A stretch of 64,000 nucleotides of DNA, taken from Pictodentalium vernedei (Eukaryota > Mollusca > Scaphopoda > Dentaliida > Dentaliidae). A model generated the notes under the pieces. The model did not search any database. It was given only the letters and a program-made list of their open reading frames with translations, and was not told the DNA's origin. The translations under genes and the position numbers were made by a program. Where the stretch lies: positions 252,521,113-252,585,112 of the forward strand of contig CM062289.1 in assembly GCA_031216915.1 (NCBI GenBank), written 5' to 3'. Position 1 is the stretch's first letter; every line of letters starts with the position of its first letter. Of the stretch, positions 1-11,060 are shown in pieces.

Positions 1-640
1 GGATTGTCAAGTTACTTTATATTTGTGTTCAGGTTACTGATGTGCCGAGCTGTATAGTTTTTGGTGTAAATCTGATAATTTAATCCTGAGATATTAACCC
101 TTTATCCTTCAAATTGAAAATTCCTCCAATCCCTTTGGCATTCGATAACTTGAAAAATATTGCTTGGATTGTCTAGTTACTTTATATTTGTGTTCAGGTT
201 ACTGATGTACCGAGCTGTATAGTTTTTGGTGTAAATCTGTTATTTTGATCCTGAGATATTAACCCTTTATCCTATAAATTTGAAAATTTCTCCAATCCCT
301 TTGGCATTTGATAACTTGAAAAATATTGCTTGGATTGTCAAATTACTTTATAATTGTGTTCAGGATGCTGATGGGCTGAGCTGTATAGTTTTTGGTGTAA
401 ATCTGGTAATTCGATCCAGAGATATTAACCCCCTTTATCCTTCGAATTGAAAATTCCTCAATCCCTTTGGCATGAGATAACTCAAAAAATATCGATTGTC
501 ATGTTACTTTATATATTTATTCAGGTTACTGATGTGCTGTGCTGTATAGCTTTTTATGTAATCTGGTAATTTTCTCCGAAGATATTAACCCTTTATCCAT
601 CAAATTAGACACTCCTCCAATCCATTTCTATATGTACCCA
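1..640. repeat. Tandem repeat, ~165-bp unit, about four copies
   Basis: Units begin with '(g)gattgtcaagttacttta' at 1, 166, 332 and 494, a period of 162-166 bp. Each ends in 'ccctttggcat..gataacttgaaaaatatt'. The first unit may continue beyond the window edge and the fourth is the most diverged. No coding content is visible. It could be a satellite or the core of a larger tandem-repeat element whose 5' end lies outside. Confidence 0.9.
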
Positions 641-1090
641 TACCTTGTATGGTGTACATAATGTCGGCATCCGTGGTGGCCCTCCAGCATACAGCTTTCT
701 ACTAGTTGCGCGTATGGGTACACATCTGACGATTTCATCAGCCTATTTTTGTACACCCTTATTACTTACAAAAATGATCCTCGGTGAATTCCACTTTCAA
801 TAAAGGAAGCTATGTTTATCTCTCGTGTATCGTTTGGGTGCTGTGGAGGCCTGACACTGGCCCATTTCATCAAAAGTTTGATGTTTGGCAGCCTGTGGAG
901 GGTTACCATATGCATCGCCTGATATGTCGTGTGTATCAAAGGTCGTTTTACAGACAGGTCTAATAATGATGAATGTTTAAAAAAAGTCTACAAGACGTGT
1001 TTCGAGAAAGTGCCTATAAACCCCAATTTTGCCAGTTTTTTTCCAATTCTGACGAAATAAGCGTTAAATCGAAAATTCCGCTTCGGTACA
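641..1090. other. Non-coding stretch with a short inverted repeat
   Basis: No gene seen. A short inverted pair, 'tatgtacccatac' near 634-646 and 'gtatgggtacaca' near 712-724, could be the ends of a small degenerate mobile element of ~90 bp. Otherwise nothing is recognised. Confidence 0.4.
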
Positions 1091-1350
1091 TTTTTAGCTC
1101 AACTTTGGCGAAGCCAAATTTGAGCTTGTGGCCAGTCGTCCGTCTGTCCATCTGGCCATCTGTCTGTCTGTCCGTAGGTCAACAATTGGATACGGCTCGG
1201 GCTAGAGGCCGTATTTATGAACCGATCTTTACGAAACTTCTTTGGTACCTTTGTTATGACCGTGGGACGAGAACGAGTGTTTTTGGGTGCGGTCCAAAAT
1301 TCAAGATGGCTGCCAGATGCCATTTTGTACCGACGATGCAGAAATCTGTT
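1091..1350 (+). mobile_element. Element J1, 5' part (tandem-repeat-cored, Helentron-like)
   Basis: The 5' end is a T-run followed by AGCTCAACTT (1096-1105). Short 'gtccgtctgtcc' simple repeats follow, then the first array unit ('tacggctcgggctagaggcc...ttcaagatggc..ccattttgtac'). The unit is cut at 1350 by DIRS copy A and resumes at 12669. The inverse of the 5' motif occurs at 14214-14223. Assignment to a Helentron/HINE-like class rests on architecture only. Confidence 0.6.
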
Positions 1351-1552
1351 ATTTTTATACTGTACCAATGACCCAGACATAGCTGGTGCTAACTCTTAAA
1401 ATATAGGGCCAAACACAAATTTTGCCCCCCAATCCCCAAAATTTGCATCTAAAACAAAAGAAAACATGTCCTGAAAGGCCCTCCACACTTCGCCCCCACT
1501 GCGCATGCGCAGTGTCAAGGACGTTCCGAAATTGGCGCCATTAATCATTCTA
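1351..1552 (+). repeat. Left inverted terminal repeat of DIRS copy A
   Basis: Starts 'atttttatactgtaccaatg' and is reverse-complemented at 12441-12668. It contains the 16-bp palindrome ACTGCGCATGCGCAGT, which matches the NRF-1 consensus, and a TTGGCGCC motif resembling an E2F site. The right repeat is ~26 bp longer at its outer end, as is usual for DIRS elements. Confidence 0.9.
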
Positions 1553-2213
1553 AGTTTGGCCCTTCATCAGTTAACATCTGACTGATCTTTGTGCTTATAA
1601 ATCTCAGTTTAAATGATGCCAGACACATAAATATTAGTGAAATGGTGATTCTAAGGAGGATAGAGAAGGAGGAGAGGAAAAAAATGTGTGACAGAATATT
1701 ATCAGGGCTGTAACTTAAAATTTTTTAATGAAATTATGTTAAGTTACCTATTTTCGAGGCAGCAGCCATTTTGTTGTCATTCTGATTATTTAGTTACACT
1801 GTTTTTTAAGTGTTTTCCTCTCTCCCTGTCCTTTAAGTCCCCCCTTGCTATTCTCCCATGCTTTTGGCATAGTTTTTGTGATTATTATTACTAAATTTTC
1901 TTGGGAGTTTTAGCTGAATAACAGAATGAATTCTGTTCTTTTCCCCATGTTTACGTCTTCACCTACGGGTGGTTAGGCGTTGTGTTCTGCATCTACCATC
2001 TGATGTTCTGCAGTTTCTTCCCTGGAAGTCTCTGTTTTGCATCAGATAGTGTATTTTTGGTAACTGATTTCGGGCCTGGGTGCCTGGAGTCTTATTTTAG
2101 TGTTTTTACACTCATTGTTTACATTTACAACAGCCCTCTGTGTGAGGGGGGGATTTCTAAAAAATAATATCTTGATGTTATTTTAATCATAACTAGATAC
2201 ATTATTATTGTTC

Positions 2214-2406
2214 GTAAGTGTTGAATAAATTGTTTAAAATATTTTTAAAATTTTTGTCCACACTTAGGCTTGGGATCCATTGGGGCTCAACGTTACTTTT
2301 CAGAAACTTGGGCTGTTCTGAAAAAATATTTTTTCAAAATATTTTGATTTCAATTATTTTTTCTATATTAATGGATCATATTATTATTATGTATTTTGAT
2401 TGCCAG
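2214..2406 (+). other. Candidate leader intron in DIRS copy A
   Basis: GTAAGTG donor at 2214, an AT/T-rich interior and a TTGATTGCCAG acceptor ending at 2406. The same donor and an AG acceptor at equivalent positions occur in copies B (28439-28631), C (38760-38957) and D (44955-45147). It is upstream of the gag-like ATG. Splicing is inferred, not shown. Confidence 0.35.
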
Positions 2407-2687
2407 GGGTTAGTGTGAGTACCAGGACTTGTTGTCTTTTCACATTGAAAGGATATTGATCAATTGTTTTAAGAGGAAGTCTTCCTCTGACTTTATTATC
2501 ATTCTATATGTGGTCAGTGTACTCGCATTAACTCCTGTTCTGTATCGTATGATTTCGATGACAATATGGGAAGCGTATGTCACGGTATGTTATTGGGGAT
2601 TTGGACACTCCGGTCCTTTCCCCGCAGGGTCACTCTACTTTATCAATTTCTATTTCAGACGATCAAGATTAGGGTGATGTATCTGTG

Positions 2688-4860
2688 ATGTCTTCCAACA
2701 GTGTGCCTCCGTCGTCACAATTAATGAAGGGCTAGCGGAAAAGTGCTCATGTAAATGCGCCAATTGCCTAAGAGGACCCTAGTAGGTTCGACGGCCTTTG
2801 ACGTCCGCTAGCTCGCCCGGTGTAGCGTCCATTCACCGAATGGTTCGGCAGCTGGGTTCGTCCGTTGCGGTCTAGAAGGAATTTTGGGGTGATGCGAGCA
2901 CTATAAATTAACCTAATGCACACCCAGTGACGGCGGATCGGAGGGAGAACGGAGGAAGCCTTTTAGTCCGGTTCATAGCTCGTTCCGGTCCATCCGGACG
3001 GCAAGCGAGAGAGGCCCCTCTCTCGTTCAACAACATCTGGCCCCAGATGTTGTGGTACAAAATGTGTCGCAAGCGGAGCATACGTCCGTCGCTCGGGACG
3101 CTCCGTTGTATAGGCAGTCCGCGGAGACTGCTAAGGCTTCCTCTTCTCGTCAGCGCACACGACCGCACCTTGGCTGCGTGACCGCCGATATATTACCAGC
3201 TTCGCCGATCTAGGATTCTTCGGCGACCAGGTCACACCATCCGGTAGCCAGGGACACGAGGCCTGCAGACTCCGGACGTTCGCATAGGAAGTGTGCGGGA
3301 GTCAACGTACACGGAGCTTCCGGCGGCAATGCATCGTAAGACCGCTACTGCACAGGCCTGGGGAATGGACGTGCTTTCCTTAATAGCACAGTTTATCGCA
3401 GCATCCCAGCATCAACTGAATCTGTCGCATATATTTTATCCGACGATGCTGGGTCGGGACGCTCCGCAGAAGCGGGTACGGACGTCCGAAAGTTTCATCC
3501 GGTCCGACGGGATACCGAAAGGGATTCGGAGGATTTCGAGCTTTCCCTTTCGGAACAACATATGCTGTTGTGTATGTCATCTGACTTGGTCTTCTACAGC
3601 TTCTTTCGTCGGACCAGAATGCTGCGATGCCGGATAAGAAACTGATAGCGTCGGTGGACTTAGAAATTTTTGGTTCGGTTCAGGGACATCGTCCCTCAGT
3701 TCCGACATAGTCCAATAATGTCACACAAACTTTCGAATTATTGAACGACGCTATATATATTATTATTTTATGCTTGCTAACCAAGCATTTCTGGTTTCTT
3801 GTTCGAAGAGTTATGGAGATGTCTTTCAAAAGTGTCGTCATAGTTAATGAAGAGCTAGCGGCAATAAGTGCTCATGGAATATGTCTATCGCCTGCGGAGT
3901 GACATTCGCTAGCTCACCCGGTGTAGCGTACATTCATCGAATGGTTCGGCTGCCGGGTTCGTCCGTTGCGGTCTAGGAAGGAGATTTGGGTGATGCGAGC
4001 ACTTTAATTACTTTAGTACTCACCCAGTGACGGCAGATTGAGGACAGATCGGAGGAAGCCTGTTAGTCCGGTTCCTGGCTTGTCCAGGTCCGTCTGGGCT
4101 GTGAGCGAGAGAGGTCCCTCTCTCGTCCAACAACATAGGGGACCGCATGTTGTGGTTCAGATATTTTACATTCGGAGCATATGTCCGTCGGTCGGGATGC
4201 TCCGTTATATTGACAGTCCAAGAGACTGTCATTAATGCTTCCTCATCCTCACAGCAGGGCACACGACCGCACATTGGCTACGTGACCTCGAGTATCCGAT
4301 CAGTTTCGGCATTCAGTGATTCCACGGCGAATAGGTCGCGCCATCCGGTAGCCAAGGGACACGAGGCCTATACACTCCGTTCGCTCGCATATTGGTAGTA
4401 TGCACGGGGTAACGATCACGGAGCTTCCAGCGGCAATGCATCGTAAGACCGCTTCTCCTCAGGCCTCAGTGACGGACGTGCTATCCGAGTTAGCACAGTT
4501 GTTTCGCAGCATCCCAGCAATTGACGGTTTCTCGGTCGAATCAGGAATTATCCGACGGCGCTGGGTCGGTGCGGTCCGCGGTTGCATCAGGTACGGACGA
4601 CCGAACGCTTTATAGGGTCCGACAGGATGGCGAAAGGGATTCGAAAGATTTCTAGTTTTCCCTTTAGTAGTATCGGAAGATGCCTTTCATATCTTCTGGC
4701 ATTATCTTCCAGTGATTGTTATTTCGGACTTCATTGCTGCGATCTTGGATAAGAGACTTATAGCGTCATTGGACTCGGATTTTTCGATCGGTTCAGGGAC
4801 ATTGTCCCTGACTTACCGACGCAGTCCAATATTGTCATTACAACATGTGTTTTATTTTTC
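2688..4860 (+). pseudogene. Duplicated gag-like region of DIRS copy A (degenerate)
   Basis: The reading frame begins at the ATG in 'gtgatgtcttccaaca' (2688 area), matching the MSS-SVPPSSQ start seen in copy C, but it stops after about 15 codons because of a deletion shared with B and D. Two diverged copies of the segment lie in tandem, with equivalent points ('gcgt.cattcatcgaatggtt') at about 2822 and 3928, period ~1.1 kb. Copy C has only one. DIRS Gag proteins are poorly conserved, so 'gag' is assigned by position upstream of RT. Compared with B and D, copy A lacks ~230 bp near 3250 but keeps ~60 bp near 3570 that they have lost. Confidence 0.6.
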
Positions 4861-5399
4861 GACGCTATATATATATATATACAAGCCTGCTACCAAGCAT
4901 GATAGTTTAGTTTCTTGTCCGCGTTGCTCATTTCTGCCATTTTATCATTTATACGAATAGTTTATTTTGGCAGAGCAGGGCATACCGAGAGTTCATATGC
5001 GTCTAGACGGTGTGATTAAAGACTGCATATATTCTTTTTCGCCGTTTATGTCTTTTCCAATTTCAATGTTGGGAACGACATGATGTATAGTAGACTTAAC
5101 TTAGACGCTTTATCATACGTAATCTGCCTTACTGAGGCGTTATCATTACGTCTTCAAGAAAAGATTTACGGGATATTATTCTCAATGTAATTTCTTTTGA
5201 GGGCAGTAGTTTGTTCACGTATAACTCCGCCCTTCAGTGGCTGATTGGAGTTGGTTAGACGTGACGCAGCCCTAGCTACATCCACACGCGTGGATAGTAA
5301 GGTTAAGAACTCTCTCAGAGTCACTTCGTTCTCGGAGGAGCTTCTCTTCGACGGCAACTTTTCGGCAATCCATGAATTGCTCGATTTACACGTTCTCTT

Positions 5400-5830
5400 G
5401 TCTATCTAGTGTTACAAGAGATTCAGACTGGGGCAAACATTCGGTGGTTGACCCAGAGAGTGCCACCGCAGTTGCCGGACCCGAGTGTGGCTGTTATGAC
5501 GGTTGCCAGTCAAAAAGATTGGGATATAATACTGATCCCTACGGATTCGAAGTGCCAGGGTCTTTGGGTTCCGCAGTCTCTTAGCAATCAGTTTTCTTCC
5601 GCGGAATAATGTTTTTTAGGCTTGCTTTATGTCATTGCATGAACATTATTCAGAAACGCATGCCCAAATTCCTGTCCTTTAATTCGACAGTAGTGGCGTA
5701 TCTCCGGAACCAGGGAGGCACTCTTTCGTTTCCGTTATTCAATTTAATGGAAAGAATCCGTCTGTTGGTTATAGTACACCAAGTTCAGTTTTGGTCCGTC
5801 ATATTCCGGGTCGTCTGATTGTTTTATCGG
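5400..5830 (+). pseudogene. RNase H-like remnant of DIRS copy A
   Basis: A frame starting near 5409 reads '..QEIQTGANIRWLTQ' and then 'VMTVAS', corresponding to 'KQEIQTWADIQWLT' and 'IMTDAS' in copy C. The presumed catalytic Asp is replaced by Val. The later block 'NSTVVAYLRNQGGT' is retained near 5685. Sequence 4850-5400, where C has the RT, shows no RT motif. Confidence 0.7.
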
Positions 5831-6192
5831 ACTCCCGTTCTCTTACGGGTCGCTTGTTGCTGTCAGAATGGACTCTCAACAAACAAGTATTCAATCAGAT
5901 TTGCTATCTATGGGAGCGCCCAATGATGATTTATTTATGACACAGCTTGCTAATCAATTGCAGACGTATGTGTTGGCTTGTCCAGATCTCTGAGCTAATG
6001 TTGTTAACGCTCTATTGATCTATAGGACGGAATGATAGGATACGCGTATCCTCCGGCGCTGTTGTTTCAGCAGGTATTGCTAAGATAAACAACCACAATA
6101 CATTTCTGTTGATAGCATCTCTACCTTCACAGAGATCATGGGTAGTTTACTCTCTTGTCTACTGTGGGTCTTAACGTGAAATCTTCCTCTAT

Positions 6193-7016
6193 GTGAGGAT
6201 CTTTTTTCACTGGGTAAATCGTGTCATTTTTATCACAACCCGCAAGGTCGCAACCTTCATGTATTCCGTTGTGTGGTCCGTATTGCATTGTAAGCACTGT
6301 ACTGGACGAGCTTTGGACGCGATTTCTTACTATAGGAGATCCTCTTCTTCGCTATTCTATGCGGCTAAAGTGGAGGCTCTTCCGCCGTGGTGTAGGGATC
6401 ATTATGTTCATATTGTTGATCCCTCCATACTACTCATTGCTATTTTTTAGTATACTTGTTTCACAAGATCTACTGAAGCCTGTTATTATTTAGGTTATAG
6501 GTTTATGTTACCTCATACCTATGCACTCTACGATAGTTTACAATTGAGTCTTTGGTCTCTTTATCTAAGTCAGTTAGTAACTTTTTGATAAATAGACTTA
6601 GAATCTTTAGATTAAATTCCTATATGGATTTTAACTTCGGTTCTTATTTAGCTAAGTAATCATTTGAGCCTCTGGAAACAGTAGTTTTCAAATTCTGACC
6701 TTTTAGACAGTAATTCTGTTGGTTTCTCTTTTACTGTAGAGTCAGTGAGTTTCATGCACTATCGATGGATGATTTTCACTTTCGTAGTTTCGGAATCACT
6801 ACTTCCGTTACTATTTAGGTTGGATTGTTGCATAAGAGTTAGGCTCCTATTATCCGGAACCTATTATTTTAAGGTCCTTCCGTCTTCGTATGGGCATAGG
6901 CCTTTACTCTTTCCGGGTACAGTTTATGTATTTATAAACAGATATCTGTTTATTACTATGGGCGTAAGCTTCTTCTGTCTTTGATGTCTAGTAGAAGGAC
7001 GTTACGCTCCATTTTT
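6193..7016 (+). pseudogene. Tyrosine recombinase remnant of DIRS copy A, N-terminal part
   Basis: Block 'EALPPWCRDHYVHIVDPSI' (near 6370-6430) corresponds to 'KVFSRWCRDHSVDIYDPSI' of copy C. 'RVSEFHALSMDD' (near 6740) retains the first catalytic Arg block of the recombinase. Frames are interrupted by several stops. The remainder, with the HEVR and FYLRN blocks, lies beyond the H1 insertion at about 11500-11650. Confidence 0.75.
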
Positions 7017-7739
7017 AGCTCACCTGAGCGAAGCTCAAGGGGAGCTTTACTAATCACTTTCCGTCCGTCGTCCGTCGTCGTCCGTCGTCGTCGTCGTCCG
7101 GCGTTAACTTTACATTATCGACTTCTCCTCCTAAACCACTAGCCCAATTTTATTCAAATGTTGGCTAAATGTTTATTACCTAATGCCAATTCAGATTTGT
7201 TCAAATGAAGTTGCCCCTCCTCCTGGGTGGTGCCACGCCCCCAAGGGGCACCAAAATCTTTGTAAATCTTCTTCTTATGAACCAGCAGTAGCAGAGACTT
7301 GATATTTGGTGTGCAGCTTCCTTTTGAGGTGTAGACTCAGATTTGTTCAAGAGAAGTTTGTGGGGCTATACTTGGCGTCGTTATGGGAGGGGCAAAATTT
7401 TTTGCCCCGCCCAAAATTTCTATTTTCCAAACCGAGAGGCTGATTTGAACCAAATTTTATGTGAGGGCTTATTGGGTCATGAGTACTTGATTTATGCAAA
7501 AAAAAATTTTCCCGCAGCCCCGTGGGAACCGCAGGAGCTAAAAATAGAAAAAATTTAAAACGCCCATATCTCCAAAACTGCACGGCACTGAGAATTTTTA
7601 TTTGGTGTGCAGCTTCCTTAGGACCAACAGAAAGGATTGGTAAAAAAAAATTGCCATCGGTTTTATCATAGGGTACAGTTTCGGGACTTTGAAAAAGTGC
7701 TGAGTCAGCACTTTTTAACACTGTAGGCAATGGGAAAAA

Positions 7740-9990
7740 CATTAAAAAATCTTCTTCTCCAGATCCAGTAGGCAGAATCTTTTGATATTTGGTATGCAAC
7801 ATTGTAGGGTGGATCTGATTCAAGTTTGTTCAAATCGGCCCCCTGGGTTCATATTTGGGCTCAGTATAGGAGCCCGATTTCGAACTTAGTGCATTTCAGG
7901 CAAATTTCTTAAAAAATCTTCTTCTCCAGATCCAGCAGGCAGAATCTTTTGATATTTGGTATGCAACATTGTGGGGTGGATCTGATTCAAGTTTGTTCAA
8001 ATCGGCCCTCTGCGTTTATATTTGGGCTCAGTATAGGAGCCCAAATTTGAACTTACTGCATTTCAGGCAAATTTCTTTGAAAATCTTCTTCTCCAGATCC
8101 AGCAGGCAGAATCTTTTGATATTTGGCATGCAACATTGTAGGGTGGATCTGATTCAAGTTTTTTCGGCTCCCTAGATTCATATTTGGGCTCAGTATAGGA
8201 GCTTGAATTCAAACTTAGTGCATTTCAGGCACATTTCTTCAAAAATCTTCTTCTCCAGATCCAGCAGGCAGAATCTTTTGATATTTGCTGTGCATCGTTG
8301 CGGGGGAGATCTGATTCAAGTTTGTTCAAATCGGTCCCCCTGGATTCATATTTGGGCTTACTATAGAAGCCCAAATTCGAACTTAGTGCATTTCAGGCAA
8401 ATTTCTTAAAAAATCTTCTTCTCCAGATCCAGCAGGCAGAATCTTTTCATATTTGGTTAGCAACATTGTGGGGTGGATCTGATTCAAGTTTGTTCAAATC
8501 AGATCCCTGGGTTAATATTTGGGCTCAGTATAGGAGCCCAATTTCGAACTTAGTGCATTTCAGGCAAATTTCTTAAAAAATCTTCTTCTCCAGATCCAGC
8601 AGGCAGAATCTTTTGATATTTGGTATGCAACATTGTAGGGTGGATCTGATTCAAGTTTGTTCAAATCGGCCCCCTGGGTTCATATTTGGGCTCAGTATAG
8701 AAGCCCGATTTTGAACTTAGTGCATTTAGGCAAATTTCTTAAAAAATCTTCTTGTCCAGATCCAGCAGGCAGAATCTTTTGATATTTGGTATGCAACATT
8801 GTGGGGTGGATCTGATTCAAGTTTGTTCAAATCGGCTTCCTAGATTCATATTTGGGCTCACTATAGAAGCTCGAATTTGAACTTAGTGCATTTCATGCAA
8901 ATTTCTTAAAAAATCTTCTTCTCCAGATCCAGCAGGCAGAATCTTTTCATATTTGGTAAGCAACATTGCGGGGTGGATCTGATTCAAGTTTGTTCAAATC
9001 GGCCCCCTGGGTTTATATTTGGGCTCAGTATAGGAGCCCAAATTTGAACTTAGTGCATTTCAAGCAAATTTATTAAAAAATCTTCTTCTCCAGATCCAGC
9101 AGGCAGAATCTTTTGATATTTGGCATGCAACATTGTGGGATGGATCTGATTCAACTTTGTTCAAATCGGCTTCCTAGATTCATATTTGGGCTCACTATAG
9201 AAGCTCGAATTCGAACTTAGTGCATTTCAGGCAAATTTCTTAAAAAATTTTCTTCTCCAGATCCAGCAGGCAGAATCTTTTGATATTTGGTATGCAACAT
9301 TGTGGGATGGATCTGATGCAAATTTGTTCAAATCGGCTCCTTAGATTCATATTTGGGCTTACTATAGAAGCTTGAATTCGAACTTAGTGCATTTCAGGCA
9401 AATTTCTTAAAAAACCATCTTCTCCAGATCCAGCAGGCAGAATCTTTTGATATTTGGTATGCAACATTGCGGGGTGGATCTGATTCAAGTTTGTTCAAAT
9501 CGGCCCCCTGGATTCATATTTGGGCTTAATATAGAAGCCTGAATTCGCACTTAGTGCATTTCGGGCAAATTTATTAAAAAATCTTCTTCTCCAGATCCAG
9601 CAGGCAGAATCTTTTGATATTTGGTATGCAACATTGTGGGGTGGATCTGATTCAAGATTGTTCAAATCGGCTTCCTAGTTTCATATTTGGGCTCACTATA
9701 GAAGCTCGAATTCGAACTTAGTGCATTTCAGGCAAATTTCTTAAAAAATCTTCTTCTCCAGATCCAGCTTCAGAATCTTTTCATATTTGGTAAGCAACAT
9801 TGTGGGGTGGATCTGATTCAAGTTTGTTCAAATCGGCCCCCTGGGTTTATATTTGGGCTCTGTATAGGAGCCCAAATTTTAACTTAGTGCATTTCAGGCA
9901 TATTTCTTAAAAATTCTTCTTCTCCAGATCCAGCAGGCAGAATCTTTTGATATTTGGTATGCAACATTGTGGGGTGGATCTGATTGTGAT
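7740..9990 (+). repeat. Core tandem array of H1, ~165-bp units, about 13 copies
   Basis: The phrase 'ccagcaggcagaatctttt' recurs at about 7934, 8101, 8263, 8431 and onward, spacing 162-168 bp. Each unit includes 'gatatttggtatgcaacatt', 'ggtggatctgattcaag' and 'gaacttagtgcatttcaggc'. Two variants ('ccccctgggtt' and 'cttcctagatt') alternate irregularly, suggesting units spread as multimers. Open frames in it are artefacts. Confidence 0.92.
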
Positions 9991-10079
9991 TCATGAACGT
10001 ATTTATTTGTAAAGTTGATAGAATCTTAGACAAAATTTGCAGAAAAGATCTACTATAGAAGGGGTGGTATCCAGGGTGA

Positions 10080-10725
10080 ACCGTTTACCCAAATCTAGCA
10101 GTACTAATGCATTATTCACACAAATCTCCGTTCAAATTTTATGACCCCTCATTGGAACACACGCATTCAGCTCATTCCAACAAAGGTCATATGCCATGTT
10201 TTCGAGACAAAAGAATAAAAATTTTAGTTATTCATGAAATTTTTAGGCAACTGTTGTCTGTTATTCACATTGCTTCATGAAATTTCAGTACTTTTGGAAG
10301 TTACCTCAGTAATCAAGGGTTAATTCCCCTTAATTAAATGTCGCCTCTAAAAAACAACCACTTTGCATATCTTACCTTTTTACCAGCATAACTGCCAAAA
10401 CTTGTCAGCATTCTTCACAAAAATCGCTATTCAAATTTTAATTTTTGTCTCTTAAACATACATGTACTTATCGCTTGTAAATACCCCATTGGAATGAGCT
10501 TTTTGAGCTCATTCCAATGAGCGGTCGCACACCATGCTTTTCGAGTCAAAAAAGCAATTTTTTAGTTATTCCAGAATTTCGTACGTAAAACACAGCCTTA
10601 TGACTTCACATTAAAATGAGCTCTCTAAGCTTGTTCCAATCAACATTCACGCACTATGTCTTTCACACAAAAAATAAAATTTTCCATTTATTCCGGAATT
10701 TTGTTTGCAAGAACACTCTTACCCC

Positions 10726-10788
<63 letters not shown>

Positions 10789-11060
10789 ACACATCTAAAA
10801 GTTCGGCAGCAAAAAAACAGTTACTTCAATTTTTAAATGCATTATAGGAACAACTTGCCTAATCAAATTTAAATACTTTTGCATCATTCTGTATCTAGAA
10901 CAAACCATTTACCATATCTTTACGCAAAATTCTCCAGCATCATTCACAAAAAAACACCATTATTTATATATTCACATTTCTGTCTCAAAAATATACCTGA
11001 TCTTCCCATACCCCTATTGGAATAAGCTGTTTGAGCTTGTTCCAATGATGATAAAAAAAA
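10080..11060. repeat. Diverged MITE-like units with palindromic centres inside H1
   Basis: Three or four degenerate units share 'tc.tcacaaaaat', 'tttttgtctc' and a central inverted motif such as 'attggaatgagctttttgag' (10491) and 'attggaataagctgtttgag' (near 11010). They resemble the interior of the piggyBac-like MITE at 62729-62963, whose centre is 'gttggaacgagctcgttcca'. A (CA)n run splits the series. Confidence 0.6.
10730..10792. repeat. (CA)n microsatellite
   Basis: About 30 CA dinucleotides preceded by a short C-run. The His/Thr-rich ORFs across it are not genes. Confidence 0.97.

Larger units (their letters stand above)
1351..7016 (+). mobile_element. DIRS-like retrotransposon copy A, left part
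   Basis: Copy A spans 1351-12668 and is interrupted by element H1 (7017-11428); net length is about 6.9 kb. It has an inverted terminal repeat at 1351-1552, a leader with a candidate intron, two tandem gag-like segments, RNase H-like and tyrosine recombinase remnants, an internal complementary region and a right inverted repeat. The RT core present in copy C is absent: after about 4850 the sequence stops resembling C and matches again only near 5407. Many stops and frameshifts mean it is non-coding now. Orientation follows the order gag, RNase H, recombinase. Confidence 0.9.

Noticed and set aside
5166-5357. 63-codon minus-strand ORF conserved in A, B and D as a possible small gene
   Set aside because: Conservation is explained by the recent common origin of the three copies. 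It lies in the segment replacing RT, and no family or codon-level constraint is visible.
7740-9990. CRISPR-like regular array
   Set aside because: The whole ~165-bp unit is repeated with no unique spacers, in eukaryotic DNA. It is the core of a mobile element.
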